A stretch of 64,000 bases of DNA. Origin: JAXMHB01 sp046346965. GTDB lineage: Bacteria > Pseudomonadota > Gammaproteobacteria > Xanthomonadales > SZUA-5. The stretch covers positions 34,919-98,918 of the forward strand of contig JAXMHB010000016.1 of NCBI GenBank assembly GCA_046346965.1. Reading direction: 5' to 3'. The notes under the pieces were generated by a model. The model saw nothing but the letters and a program-made list of their open reading frames with translations. It ran no database searches and was not told the DNA's origin. Below, piece after piece: positions 1 to 8,367 of this stretch (positions are counted from its first letter, which is position 1; every line of letters begins with the position of its first letter). The translations under genes and the position numbers were made by a program.

Positions 1-737
1 AGATCCGCTTCCCGGAGAGCTCCGGCATCGGCATCAAGCCGGTGTCCAAGGACGGCTCCGAGCGCCTGATCCGCAGCGCCATCGAGTACGCGATCGCCAA
101 CGGCCGCAAGTCGGTGACCTTCGTGCACAAGGGCAACATCATGAAGTTCACTGAAGGCGCCTTCCGCAACTGGGGTTACGCCCTGGCGGAGCGTGAGTTC
201 GGCGAGCAGGTCTATACCTGGGATCAGTGGGAGCGCACCAAGGCCAAGCAGGGCGAAGCCGCTGCGAACGCCGAGCAGAAGGCGGCGCTGGCCGCTGGCC
301 GCATCCTGATCAAGGACGCCATTGCCGACATCACGCTGCAGCAGGTGCTGACGCGTCCCGAGGAATTCGACGTGATCGCCACGCTGAACCTCAACGGTGA
401 CTACCTGTCGGACGCGCTGGCGGCACAGGTCGGCGGCATCGGCATCGCGCCGGGCGGCAACATCAACTACGTCACCGGCCACGCCGTGTTCGAGGCCACC
501 CACGGCACCGCGCCGAAATACGCCAACCTGGACAAGGTCAATCCGGGCTCGGTGATTCTGTCCGGTGAAATGATGCTGCGCTACATGGGCTGGACCGAAG
601 CCGCCGACGCGCTGATCCGCGCGATGGACGTGGCGATCGGCAACAAGGAAGTGACCTATGACTTCGCCCGCCTGATGGAAGGCGCCACCGAAGTGAAGTG
701 CTCGGAGTTCGCGGATCGTCTGATCGCGGCGCTGTAA
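1..737 (+). CDS. icd: Isocitrate dehydrogenase (NADP+), 3' part
   Basis: C-terminal part (about 244 codons) of the TCA-cycle enzyme that oxidatively decarboxylates isocitrate to 2-oxoglutarate; the 5' part lies outside the window and the frame enters at base 3. Family signatures seen are the GIGIKPVS stretch, the VHKGNIMKFTEGAF block, the metal-binding region around NLNGDYLSD, the GGIGIAPGGN loop, and the HGTAPKYA motif that contacts the coenzyme adenine. The order and length to the C-terminus match the E. coli-type homodimeric enzyme of about 416 residues. No terminator hairpin follows the stop; the next gene starts 15 bases on, so read-through transcription is possible. Confidence 0.96.
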   Translation, partial: IRFPESSGIGIKPVSKDGSERLIRSAIEYAIANGRKSVTFVHKGNIMKFTEGAFRNWGYALAEREFGEQVYTWDQWERTKAKQGEAAANAEQKAALAAGRILIKDAIADITLQQVLTRPEEFDVIATLNLNGDYLSDALAAQVGGIGIAPGGNINYVTGHAVFEATHGTAPKYANLDKVNPGSVILSGEMMLRYMGWTEAADALIRAMDVAIGNKEVTYDFARLMEGATEVKCSEFADRLIAAL

Positions 738-752
738 GCGGAACAGCCGGCC

Positions 753-2075
753 ATGTACCTGCGCAAGCTGGCGATCGAGAACGTCAAGGCCTTCAGCCAG
801 GCCGAGTTCGATTTCGCCCAGGGTGACGCCAACGGCCTGGCCGGTTGGACTGTGCTGGTCGGCGGTAATGCCTCCGGCAAGTCCACCGTGCTGAAACTGA
901 TCGCCCTGGCCCTGATGGGCCCGACGCAAGGACGCGTGGCGCTCAGAAATCCCGAGGGCTGGATCCGCAATGACCAGCCCTCTGGACGGGCAAGAGTTGA
1001 ACTTGAGTTTGCGCCTAGCGTCGATCTGTGGAGGGGACAGGATCCGACGACGACTTTGCCGCCCGGCATGCCTCTTGCCGCCGGTGTGGAGTGGTTGGAA
1101 TTCCCATATCAATCAGGCGGTCCGAGTTTTGATGCAATCGAAGACTGGACGGACTGGAGGGAAGATGGCCCCTGGAACCCCAACGGCCGAGGCTGGTTCT
1201 GCTGCGGTTACGGTCCGTGGCGGCGTCTCAGCGGCAGCTCGGCGGACGCTGCGCGCGACGCTGTCGCGCCCGGCGCGCTGCGGCGTCATGTGACCTTGTT
1301 TCGTGAAGATGCCTCACTGGCAGAGGCAGAGGCGTGGCTGCGCGAACATCAATTCAAAATGCTCGAGCAAGGCGGCCCCGAGTCTGACGCGGGCCAGTTC
1401 CTGGCGCTGGTGCGCAGCATCGTCAACGACGGCCTGCTTCCCGCCGGTTTCGTGCTGCAGGACATCACCTCTGAGCATGTCTATGTGGTACGCGAGGGGC
1501 TGCGTCTGCCGCTGCGGGACGTCAGCGACGGCTGCCGCAGCGTGCTGGCGCTAGTGCTCGATCTGCTGCGCCATCTGGCCGACTGCTATGGCATCCAGAT
1601 GCTGCGCCAAGCCCACCGTGAGGGCACGATCGCCTTGCCGGGCGTGGTGCTGATCGACGAGGTCGAGGCGCATCTGCATCCCCGCTGGCAGCGCGAACTG
1701 CCCGAGTGGCTGACGCGACACTTCCCGGCGCTGCAGTTCATCGTCACGACGCACAGCCCGCTGATCGCGCAGAGCGCCGACCGTGACGGCATTTTCGTGC
1801 TGCCGATGCCGGATGAGGGGGATCGCACGCCGCGGAAGCTCAGCAGCGCCGAGTGCGATGCCATCCGCCTGGGCCGCGCGGATCACACCCTGCTCGGCGC
1901 AGCCTTCGGCCTGGGCAGCACGCGCTCGCTGGCGGCGGAAAGGGAAACGCTGCGCTACCAGGCCTTGGCGTCCAAGCGCCGCGCACTGGCCCTGTCGGAG
2001 GGCGAGTCGGCGGAATACGAGACGCTCCGCACGGCGCTGCAAAACCAGTTCAGCGCTGAAGACCGGATGGGCTGA
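753..2075 (+). CDS. AAA/ABC-type ATPase, Septu PtuA-like
   Basis: A 440-residue SMC/RecF-like ATPase of the AAA_15/AAA_21 type. The N-terminal strand-loop YLRKLAIENVKAF leads to a Walker A motif GGNASGKST at about residues 37-45. An ABC-signature-like LRDVSDGCRS lies near 252-262, Walker B VVLIDEVEAH near 299-308 and a switch histidine in TTHSPLI near 331-337. The next gene, 5 bases away, is an HNH nuclease. ATPase plus HNH is the composition of Septu defence (PtuA + PtuB), in which the ATPase sequesters and gates the nuclease. The first ATG follows icd closely and has no convincing promoter of its own. The stretch near 950-1150 looks less GC-rich than its surroundings, which fits acquired DNA. 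Other RecF/OLD-like ATPases cannot be excluded; the nuclease partner is the main argument. Confidence 0.8.
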   Translation: MYLRKLAIENVKAFSQAEFDFAQGDANGLAGWTVLVGGNASGKSTVLKLIALALMGPTQGRVALRNPEGWIRNDQPSGRARVELEFAPSVDLWRGQDPTTTLPPGMPLAAGVEWLEFPYQSGGPSFDAIEDWTDWREDGPWNPNGRGWFCCGYGPWRRLSGSSADAARDAVAPGALRRHVTLFREDASLAEAEAWLREHQFKMLEQGGPESDAGQFLALVRSIVNDGLLPAGFVLQDITSEHVYVVREGLRLPLRDVSDGCRSVLALVLDLLRHLADCYGIQMLRQAHREGTIALPGVVLIDEVEAHLHPRWQRELPEWLTRHFPALQFIVTTHSPLIAQSADRDGIFVLPMPDEGDRTPRKLSSAECDAIRLGRADHTLLGAAFGLGSTRSLAAERETLRYQALASKRRALALSEGESAEYETLRTALQNQFSAEDRMG

Positions 2076-2080
2076 ACTCC

Positions 2081-2800
2081 GTGCGTCCCTGCGGCCCACG
2101 CCCCGCACTGCCCGCCGCCACCTCGGCACGGCTGCAAAGCGACACCACGGCGATTACGCGCGCCACCAATCCCAAGGCCGAAGCCACCCGGCGCTACGAC
2201 AATGCACGCGTCGCGCCGTGGTTCACGCCGGTGATCGATACGCTCAGGACAATGGCCGGCACCGGCGAAAACTGCATGTGGTGCAGCAGCAGCGAGTCCA
2301 GTCAGGTGGAGCATTACCGCCCCAAGTCGGTCTATCCCGAGCTTGCGTTGAGCTGGGACAACTATCTGTGGGCCTGCAGCGTCTGCAACAGCGTCTACAA
2401 GGGCAACCGGTTCCCAACCGGCGCCGAGCAACTGCTGGATCCAGCAGCAGAGTCGATCTGGGACTATTTCTTCATCGACGACACCGGCTTGCTGACCCCG
2501 CACTTCGATCCCGCGACGCAACAGCCACACCGCCGTGCGGTGTCGACGCGCGATCTGATCCGGCTCAATCGCGAGGTGGTGCATGCACGCCGACGCTCAC
2601 GTATGCACGAGCTCCGGCAGCAGGTCGAGGACACGCTGCTGCTTGCGCAACAAGGGCACCTGACGCGCGTCGAGGTGCAAGAACGCTGGGACGAATGGCG
2701 CCACGCCGCGCTGCAGCCCGATGTGGCCAGCTATTTCCTCGACGGCCCTGGCAGAGGCGAGTCGCCCTATGCCGATCTGTGGAACTGGCTGTACCCATGA
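2081..2800 (+). CDS. HNH endonuclease, TIGR02646/PtuB-like
   Basis: A 239-residue HNH nuclease, the likely effector of the ATPase before it. The core can be followed residue by residue: a zinc pair C65-x2-C68, the catalytic block E77-H78-Y79-R80-P81-K82, N94 in the middle, and a second zinc pair C99-x2-C102 followed by N103 and K107. EHYRPK followed by WACSVCN is characteristic of the retron/Septu-associated HNH family (TIGR02646, PtuB). The chosen GTG lies 5 bases after the ATPase stop. Its stop overlaps the next start codon (ATGA), implying translational coupling on both sides. The first 40 residues are Ala/Arg/Thr-rich and poorly conserved in character, so a start further in is possible. 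The chemistry is DNA (perhaps RNA) cleavage; the target is unknown. Confidence 0.8.
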   Translation: MRPCGPRPALPAATSARLQSDTTAITRATNPKAEATRRYDNARVAPWFTPVIDTLRTMAGTGENCMWCSSSESSQVEHYRPKSVYPELALSWDNYLWACSVCNSVYKGNRFPTGAEQLLDPAAESIWDYFFIDDTGLLTPHFDPATQQPHRRAVSTRDLIRLNREVVHARRRSRMHELRQQVEDTLLLAQQGHLTRVEVQERWDEWRHAALQPDVASYFLDGPGRGESPYADLWNWLYP

Positions 2801-3444
2801 TCATCTTCGACTTCGACGGCGTGATCGTCGATTCCGAGCGGCTGGTGAACGTCGTGCTGGCCGAGTTGGTGACGGCACTCGGGGTGCCGATGAGCGGCGC
2901 CGAGGCGGCGCGCGTGTTTACCGGCAAGGTGACGGCCGACTGCCTGCAGATCCTGCGGCGCGACTATGGCCTGACGCTGCCCGGGGATTTCGCGGATCGT
3001 TACGAGGACGCCGTCACCGCCGTCTACGAGCGCGAGCTGGTGGTGGTGCCGGGCATCGTCGAGCTGCTTGACGCCATGCCGGGGCGGCGCTGCATCGCCT
3101 CGGGCAGCAGCCATGCGCGCATCGCGCATGCGCTCGACATCGTCGGCTTGCGCCACCATTTCGAGGGCCGCGTGCACAGCGCCGAGGACGTGGCGCGCGG
3201 CAAGCCCGAACCCGATGTGTTCCTGTATGCGGCGGCGCGCATGGGCGTGGCACCGGCCGACTGCGTGGTGGTCGAGGACTCGATCACCGGGATCACTGCC
3301 GCGCGGCGCGCCGGCATGCCGGTCTACGGGCTGATCGGCACCTTTGGCGCGGCGGAGCTGGAAGCGGCTGGCGCCGAGCCGGTGCAGCAGCTGACCGATC
3401 TGCTGCTGCAGCCGCGCTTCCAGAAGGCCGCAGGCTGGACCTGA
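2797..3444 (+). CDS. HAD-family phosphatase overlapping the HNH gene
   Basis: A 215-residue haloacid dehalogenase-type phosphatase (subfamily IA; phosphoglycolate phosphatase/beta-phosphoglucomutase-like). Motif I is FDFDGVIVDSE with nucleophile D5 and acid D7. Motif II is IASGSS, motif III contains the lysine of RGKPEPD, and motif IV is VVEDSITG. The ATG overlaps the stop of the HNH gene by four bases, which fixes the start although the frame is open far upstream. A cap domain is expected between motifs I and II. The overlap suggests co-expression with the nuclease pair, but HAD enzymes are common housekeeping phosphatases and this may be coincidental. The substrate cannot be read from sequence. 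Confidence 0.9.
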   Translation: MIIFDFDGVIVDSERLVNVVLAELVTALGVPMSGAEAARVFTGKVTADCLQILRRDYGLTLPGDFADRYEDAVTAVYERELVVVPGIVELLDAMPGRRCIASGSSHARIAHALDIVGLRHHFEGRVHSAEDVARGKPEPDVFLYAAARMGVAPADCVVVEDSITGITAARRAGMPVYGLIGTFGAAELEAAGAEPVQQLTDLLLQPRFQKAAGWT

Positions 3445-3522
3445 TCGCGCCTCGGCGCCGTCGATGTGCCACCAGCGCGCAGATCGGCCAGACTATGGCC
3501 GGACGAGCGCGGAGCGCACGGC

Positions 3523-4614
3523 ATGAGTGATGTCGACTGTGTGGTGGTGGGCGCGGGCGTGGTTGGGCTCAGTGTCGCCTGCGCCGAGGCGCGCGCCGGG
3601 CGCAGCGTGCTGGTGCTGGAGGCCGCTGAGCGCGCCGGCGAGGGCATTTCCAGCCGCAACTCCGGCGTCATCCATGCCGGCATGTATTACCCGACGGGTT
3701 CCCTGAAGGCGCGGCTGTGCGTGCGCGGACTGCAGCGGCTTTATGCGTGGTGCGACGAGCGCGGCGTCGCGCACCGGCGCTTGGGCAAGTTGATCGTCGC
3801 CTGCACGCCGGCAGAGCTGCCGGCCTTGCGCGCGCTGGCCCAGCGCGCGGCTGACAACGGCGTGCGCGTGCACTGGCTGGAGCCGGAGGCGGCGCGCGCA
3901 CTGGAGCCTGAGCTCCGCTGCGCGGCGGCGCTGCTGTCGCCCGATTCCGGCATCGTCGATGTCCCCGAGCTGATCACCTCGCTGGAGGGCGAGCTGCAGC
4001 AACGTGGCGGCCAGGTGGTCACGCTGACCGCGGTCGATCGCATCGAGTGTGCGCCGGGGCGATTCCGCGTGCACACGGCAGCGGGCGATGCGCTCAGCTG
4101 CCGGCGACTGATCAACGCCGCCGGGCTCGGTGCGGTGGCGCTGGCCGCGCGCAACGCGGGTTTGGCGCCGCATCACGTGCCGCGCATGCATTACGGGCAG
4201 GGTCATTACTACGGCCTGCATGGGCGCGCGCCTTTCCAGCGCCTGATCTATCCGCTGCCCGGCCCGGCCAGCCTGGGCGTGCACCTCGGCATGGATTTGG
4301 GCGGACGCGTGCGTTTCGGGCCGGATATGCGCTGGGTGGCCGCCCCGGATTACCGCTTCGACGACAGCCAGCGCGAGGCCTTCGCGCTTTCGATCCAGCA
4401 ATGGTGGCCGGCGCTCGACCCTGCCGATCTGCTGCCGGACTTTGTCGGCGTGCGCCCCAAACTGCACGGGCCGGGCGAGGCGCAACCGGATTTTCTGATC
4501 CAGGATGCCCGCACCCACGGCATTCCGGGCCTGATCAATCTGTTCGGCATCGAGTCGCCCGGGCTGACCTCGGCGCTGGCGATCGGCGACTACGTGCAGG
4601 CGCTCGATCCATGA
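3523..4614 (+). CDS. FAD-dependent oxidoreductase, L-2-hydroxyglutarate oxidase-like
   Basis: A 363-residue DAO-fold flavoprotein. The Rossmann FAD-binding motif VVGAGVVGLSVA is at residues 7-18. SSRNSGVIHAGMYY, near residues 42-55, is diagnostic of the LhgO/L2HGDH group, which oxidises L-2-hydroxyglutarate to 2-oxoglutarate. The C-terminal IESPGLTSALAIGDYV is the usual second FAD contact. The start at 3523 puts the dinucleotide-binding motif right at the N-terminus as in relatives; an ATG 57 bases upstream would add an unconserved Arg-rich extension. The stop overlaps the next start (ATGA), so it is likely co-translated with the diguanylate cyclase. Glycine or other amino-acid oxidases share the fold, so the substrate is inferred from the SGVIHAG block only. 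Confidence 0.85.
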   Translation: MSDVDCVVVGAGVVGLSVACAEARAGRSVLVLEAAERAGEGISSRNSGVIHAGMYYPTGSLKARLCVRGLQRLYAWCDERGVAHRRLGKLIVACTPAELPALRALAQRAADNGVRVHWLEPEAARALEPELRCAAALLSPDSGIVDVPELITSLEGELQQRGGQVVTLTAVDRIECAPGRFRVHTAAGDALSCRRLINAAGLGAVALAARNAGLAPHHVPRMHYGQGHYYGLHGRAPFQRLIYPLPGPASLGVHLGMDLGGRVRFGPDMRWVAAPDYRFDDSQREAFALSIQQWWPALDPADLLPDFVGVRPKLHGPGEAQPDFLIQDARTHGIPGLINLFGIESPGLTSALAIGDYVQALDP

Positions 4615-6689
4615 GGCGGCTGCAGATCGGATGGCTGTGTGTGGCGCTGACGACGGCGGCGCTGGCGGCACCGCCCCCGGTGCCGGAGGATCTGGCCGAC
4701 GTTGAATCCGCGCTGGCGGCGCAGGCGCTGCAGCCGGCGGAGCGGGCGCAGCGCTATTTGGCCGAGGCCGAAGCGCGCAAACCGCAGAATCGCGAACAGG
4801 CGATCGCACTGGCGCGGCAGGGACTGGCACAGGCGCAGGTGGCCGGCGATGCCGGGTTGACGCTGCAGGCACGGCTGCTGCTAGTCGACTTGTACCTGGC
4901 CGCGCGCCAGGCCGACGCTGCCGATGCCGAGCTCGCGCAAGCCGAGCAGGAGGCGACCTCGCCGGCGCTCAGCGCGCGCCGCGCGGCGGTGCTGTACCTG
5001 CGTGCGCGCTGGCAGCGTGATCGCCAGCAGGACGCCGCCGCTGCCGCCAGCTTCGACGCCGCTGCGCGACTTGCGGCGGAACTCGGCGACGAGCTCACGG
5101 AGTCGCGCGCTCAGCACAGCTACGCCATCCTGCTGCTGCGCGAGGGCCAGCAGGACCAGGCGCGCATCCGCCTGGAGCGCTCGCTGGCGCTGAACGAAGC
5201 CGCCGGACGCGAGCGCGAGGCCGACGCCAATCGCCATTACCTCGGCCTGATCGCTCGCGACGCCAGTCAGTACACCCATGCACTGGAACTGCACGAGACC
5301 GTGCTCGGCCACAGCGAGGCGCGCGGCGATCGCCAGGGCGTGGCCAACAGCGCCAATGCCATCGCCATCCTGCAGGCGCACAAGCAGCAGTGCGAGCTGG
5401 CGGTGCGCTATTTCGACCGCGCGCTCACCGCCTTCCGCGAGCTCGGCGACCAGTACGGGATTGCGATGGCACTGGCCAATCGCGGCTTCTGCTACGGCCA
5501 ACTGGGCCAGCGCGCCGCCGCCGACGCGGACCTGGACGAGTCGCTGCGGCTGGCGCAGGCGATCGGCAACGTTGAGGTGGAGACGCTGGCGCGCAACCAG
5601 CGCGGCGAGATCGCCGTGCGCTTCGACGATCTGGCGCGGGCCGAGGGCGAGGTGCGCCGCGCGGCCGAGCTGGCACGCGCCGGCGGCGATGATGCCGGCG
5701 TGTACACCGCGCTGACGGTGCTGGCAGAGGTGCGCCGCAAACAGCAGCGCCACGCGGAAGCGGTACCGCTGCTGCGCGAGGCCACGACGCTGGCGCGCAA
5801 ACTCAAGCGCAGCTTCGATGATCGCGAGAGCACCGCCGCCCTTGCGCGCGCGCAGGCCGCGGTGGGCGATTACCGCGCCGCTTACGCCAGTCAGCTGGAG
5901 GTGCAGCGCCTCACTGACGCCTTGCAGGACGACGAAATGACGCGCCGGCTGGCGGAGCAGCGGGCGCAGCACGAGGCCGAGACCCGCGAGCACGAACTGG
6001 CCAGCCAGCGCACCCGGATCGAGCTGCTGGAGCAACAGGCGGCGCAGCAGCAGCGTATCCGATATTTGATGGTGGCCGCGCTGCTGAGCGCCGCGCTGCT
6101 GGTGCTCGCCTTGATCAGCCGGGCGCGCAACAAACAGCGCGCCGAGGCCGCGCTGCGCGCCCACAATGCGCTGATCGAGCGCAGCAATCGCGACCTCGCC
6201 GACGCCGCCGACACCGATGCGCTGACCGGCGCGCGCAACCGTCGCCACTTCCAGCGCGTGCTGCTGCCGCAGCTGGAAGCCGCCGACAGCGGCTACGCAC
6301 TGGTGCTGATCGACGCCGATCATTTTAAGCAGATCAACGATTTACATGGGCACGATGTGGGTGACCAGGCGCTGGTGGCGATCGCCCAGGCCTGGCGCGA
6401 GTGCATCGGCACCGGCGCCACGCTGGTGCGCTGGGGTGGCGAGGAGTTTCTGGCCGTGCTGCCGGATTGCGACGAAGCCAGCGCCCTCGCGCACGTCGAC
6501 TGCGGCCTGCAGGCAGTGCGCGCACTGGCACTGGACAGCGCCGGCACGCCGCTGCGACTCAGCGTCTCCGCCGGCTGGGTGCTCGGCCCGCAGCCCGACT
6601 GCAGCGTCGAAGCCCTGCTGCGCCTCGCCGACACCGCCCTGCTGCGCGCCAAACGCGAGGGGCGCGATCGGGCGCTGCGAGGGGCGTAA
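4611..6689 (+). CDS. TPR-containing diguanylate cyclase (GGEEF)
   Basis: A 692-residue membrane-anchored signalling enzyme. It has a signal peptide (residues 1-20, ending ALAA), then about 420 residues of TPR-like helical repeats that would lie in the periplasm. A coiled coil near 445-480 leads to one transmembrane segment near 484-504 and a cytoplasmic GGDEF domain. The active site is GGEEF at 609-613, with DADHFKQINDLHGHDVGD before it, so two GTP should be converted to cyclic di-GMP. The usual RxxD inhibitory site is absent (GTGA at that position), so classical product inhibition is unlikely. The start is fixed by the ATGA overlap with the oxidoreductase gene; the TPR region presumably senses a periplasmic protein or peptide. 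Confidence 0.92.
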   Translation: MRRLQIGWLCVALTTAALAAPPPVPEDLADVESALAAQALQPAERAQRYLAEAEARKPQNREQAIALARQGLAQAQVAGDAGLTLQARLLLVDLYLAARQADAADAELAQAEQEATSPALSARRAAVLYLRARWQRDRQQDAAAAASFDAAARLAAELGDELTESRAQHSYAILLLREGQQDQARIRLERSLALNEAAGREREADANRHYLGLIARDASQYTHALELHETVLGHSEARGDRQGVANSANAIAILQAHKQQCELAVRYFDRALTAFRELGDQYGIAMALANRGFCYGQLGQRAAADADLDESLRLAQAIGNVEVETLARNQRGEIAVRFDDLARAEGEVRRAAELARAGGDDAGVYTALTVLAEVRRKQQRHAEAVPLLREATTLARKLKRSFDDRESTAALARAQAAVGDYRAAYASQLEVQRLTDALQDDEMTRRLAEQRAQHEAETREHELASQRTRIELLEQQAAQQQRIRYLMVAALLSAALLVLALISRARNKQRAEAALRAHNALIERSNRDLADAADTDALTGARNRRHFQRVLLPQLEAADSGYALVLIDADHFKQINDLHGHDVGDQALVAIAQAWRECIGTGATLVRWGGEEFLAVLPDCDEASALAHVDCGLQAVRALALDSAGTPLRLSVSAGWVLGPQPDCSVEALLRLADTALLRAKREGRDRALRGA

Positions 6690-6796
6690 AAGCCAGAGGA
6701 CACGTTCAAGCAAAGCGGAGGGGCGAAGAGCAGCGCTTGCGCGGCATCGCCGCGCGCTGCTCTGAGCGCCCGGCGGCTATGCCGACGGGCCGGATC

Positions 6797-6945
6797 GAGG
6801 GCACGAGGGCACGAGGGCACGCAAGAGCTTGAAGGCAAAAGCTAAGCGCTGCCGTGGTGGTTTGGTGCTTTCCACATGCTTCTGGCCTGCGAGCTTCTTC
6901 GTGCCCTCGTGCCCTCGTGCCCTCGTGCCTTTGCGTGCCCTCGTG
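6797..6945. repeat. Palindromic element with octamer-repeat arms
   Basis: The 351-bp gap before the next gene holds an inverted repeat made of short tandem units. The left arm is three copies of GAGGGCAC at 6797-6820. The right arm is GTGCCCTC repeated three times at 6901-6924, with more copies to 6945. About 80 unrelated bases lie between. Transcribed, it would fold into a long stem-loop. The rest of the gap shows no gene. Confidence 0.85.
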
Positions 6946-7040
6946 CTCTTTTCAAGCAAAGCCAGACTTTTGACCGTCTTGGGCGCGTCATCTCGGGTAA
7001 CTCATTGCAACACCGTTTCTCCCCCAAACTGGAGTTCCCC

Positions 7041-7694
7041 ATGAAACTCGTGATGACGCTGATTGCTGCTGCTGTGTGTTCCCAGGCTGCATTTGCGGCC
7101 AAGCCCGATGCGCCGCTGGCCCCTGGTCTGGAGGGCATGCGTCTGGTGTCCGATGGCCTGTACGCCACGCAGACCGAGACCGGTGATTCCTTTGTCGCCG
7201 TCAACGCTGCCGGCATGCAGACGCTGGCGCAGCAGATCGAGCGCTCGCTGAATCGGGCGCAGCAGCTGTTTGCCAAGGACGGCAGCATCAGCCGCAGCGA
7301 ACAGCTGTTCCTGACGCGCATGCAGGGCTCGATCGACAGCCTGCGCGCGGACGCGGCGCTGAAGGCCTCGCAGACCAGCGGCGGCAGCTGCCCGGGCGGC
7401 GCCACGCTGTATACCAAGGCCACCGCGACCAGCGGCACCAATGCCACCGCCTATGCGGTGAACGCGCTCGACTTCAGCCCCGCCACGCCGACCTTCAATG
7501 AAGCCAGCGCCTACACCGACTTCACCAGCAACTACGTCACGGCAACTGGCCTGACGCCGGCGCAGACCAGCGCGTCCAGCTCGCAGAGCTGCATTTCCGC
7601 CGGTGAAGCGCGCGTCACCTGCCCGGGCGCGTCCACCCCGGCCTCGCGTGCTTACGCGATCAGCTACAGCTCCCGTCCGGCCTGCCTGCTGTAA
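7041..7694 (+). CDS. Secreted protein of unknown function
   Basis: A 217-residue protein with a clear Sec signal peptide (MKLVMTLIAAAVCSQAAFA, residues 1-19). The mature part is Ala/Ser/Thr-rich with a predicted helical segment (about 55-105) and a C-terminal third containing cysteines that could form disulphides. ATG 7041 is chosen because it is preceded by GGAG at about 8 bases and starts the signal peptide. I do not recognise the family. Its location is periplasmic or extracellular by inference from the signal peptide alone. A possible TTGACC -35-like hexamer lies near 6970, but no good -10 follows, so no promoter is claimed. Confidence 0.75.
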   Translation: MKLVMTLIAAAVCSQAAFAAKPDAPLAPGLEGMRLVSDGLYATQTETGDSFVAVNAAGMQTLAQQIERSLNRAQQLFAKDGSISRSEQLFLTRMQGSIDSLRADAALKASQTSGGSCPGGATLYTKATATSGTNATAYAVNALDFSPATPTFNEASAYTDFTSNYVTATGLTPAQTSASSSQSCISAGEARVTCPGASTPASRAYAISYSSRPACLL

Positions 7695-7910
7695 GTTCCT
7701 AAGTCCTGGTGCGGGCCCGGCGCAATGCCGGGCTCGCTGGGCCGTTGGCCGACGCACTCGATCAGCCCGCCCAGATCGGCCACAGTCGCCCGATCAAATC
7801 GGCACGCCGCTTTTGCCTTGCGCGCACGTCGGTGTGCCGGCACGCCGTACTTTCCATGTCCCGAAGCTGCGCCCGCAGGCGCCGCAGGGTGCCTTGACGT
7901 GCGCGCTTTA

Positions 7911-7945
7911 TTGATACACCATTTACGCCACTAAAGGTGTATCAA
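7911..7945. promoter_or_regulatory. Perfect palindrome overlapping the merR start codon
   Basis: Two perfect 10-base arms, TTGATACACC (7911-7920) and GGTGTATCAA (7936-7945), are separated by 15 bases. The last A of the right arm is the first base of the MerR start codon. Position and symmetry argue for an operator bound by the MerR protein itself. This is a prediction from symmetry only. Confidence 0.75.
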
Positions 7946-8367
7946 TGAACGATCCGACGCGCTACTCACTGGAACAACTGGCTGCTGCCGCCGATGTGCC
8001 GCTGCGCACGGCGCGCTTTTACATCCAGAAGGGGTTGCTGGCGCGTCCGCATGGGAGCACGCGGGCGGCCTGGTATGACCATGCGCATCTGGCAACGCTG
8101 GTGCGCATCCGGCAGTGGTCGGCCGCGGGGTTCTCGCTGGAGCGGATCGCGGCGCTGCTGCAGACCGATGGCGCCGAGCCGGCGACGATGCCAGGGGGTC
8201 ATGTCGATGTGCGCACCCACCTGCAGTTGGCGGAGGGACTGGAACTCGTGATCCGCCCGGACCTTGCCCGGCTGTCGCCGGAACGCCTGCGCGCGCTGAT
8301 CCGGGCGCTGCAGCAGACCTACTCGGCGCTGACCGCCGAGCCACCCGAAGGAGAGACCGATGTCTGA
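7945..8367 (+). CDS. MerR-family transcriptional regulator
   Basis: A 140-residue regulator. The N-terminal winged helix reads YSLEQLAAAADVPLRTARFY (residues 7-26), the standard MerR HTH. It is followed by YIQKGLL and the RIRQWSAAGFSLERI recognition/wing region, then a dimerisation helix and a short C-terminal effector region without the Cys pattern of metal sensors. The ATG lies in a perfect palindrome, so autoregulation is likely. Its stop lies 8 bases inside the following VIT/VWA gene, so the two are translationally coupled. The effector is unknown. Confidence 0.9.
   Translation: MNDPTRYSLEQLAAAADVPLRTARFYIQKGLLARPHGSTRAAWYDHAHLATLVRIRQWSAAGFSLERIAALLQTDGAEPATMPGGHVDVRTHLQLAEGLELVIRPDLARLSPERLRALIRALQQTYSALTAEPPEGETDV

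Noticed and set aside
738..752. Retron RNA or promoter for the ATPase-HNH genes
   Set aside because: Only 15 bases separate icd from the ATPase gene, too few for an msr/msd, and no reverse transcriptase is present.
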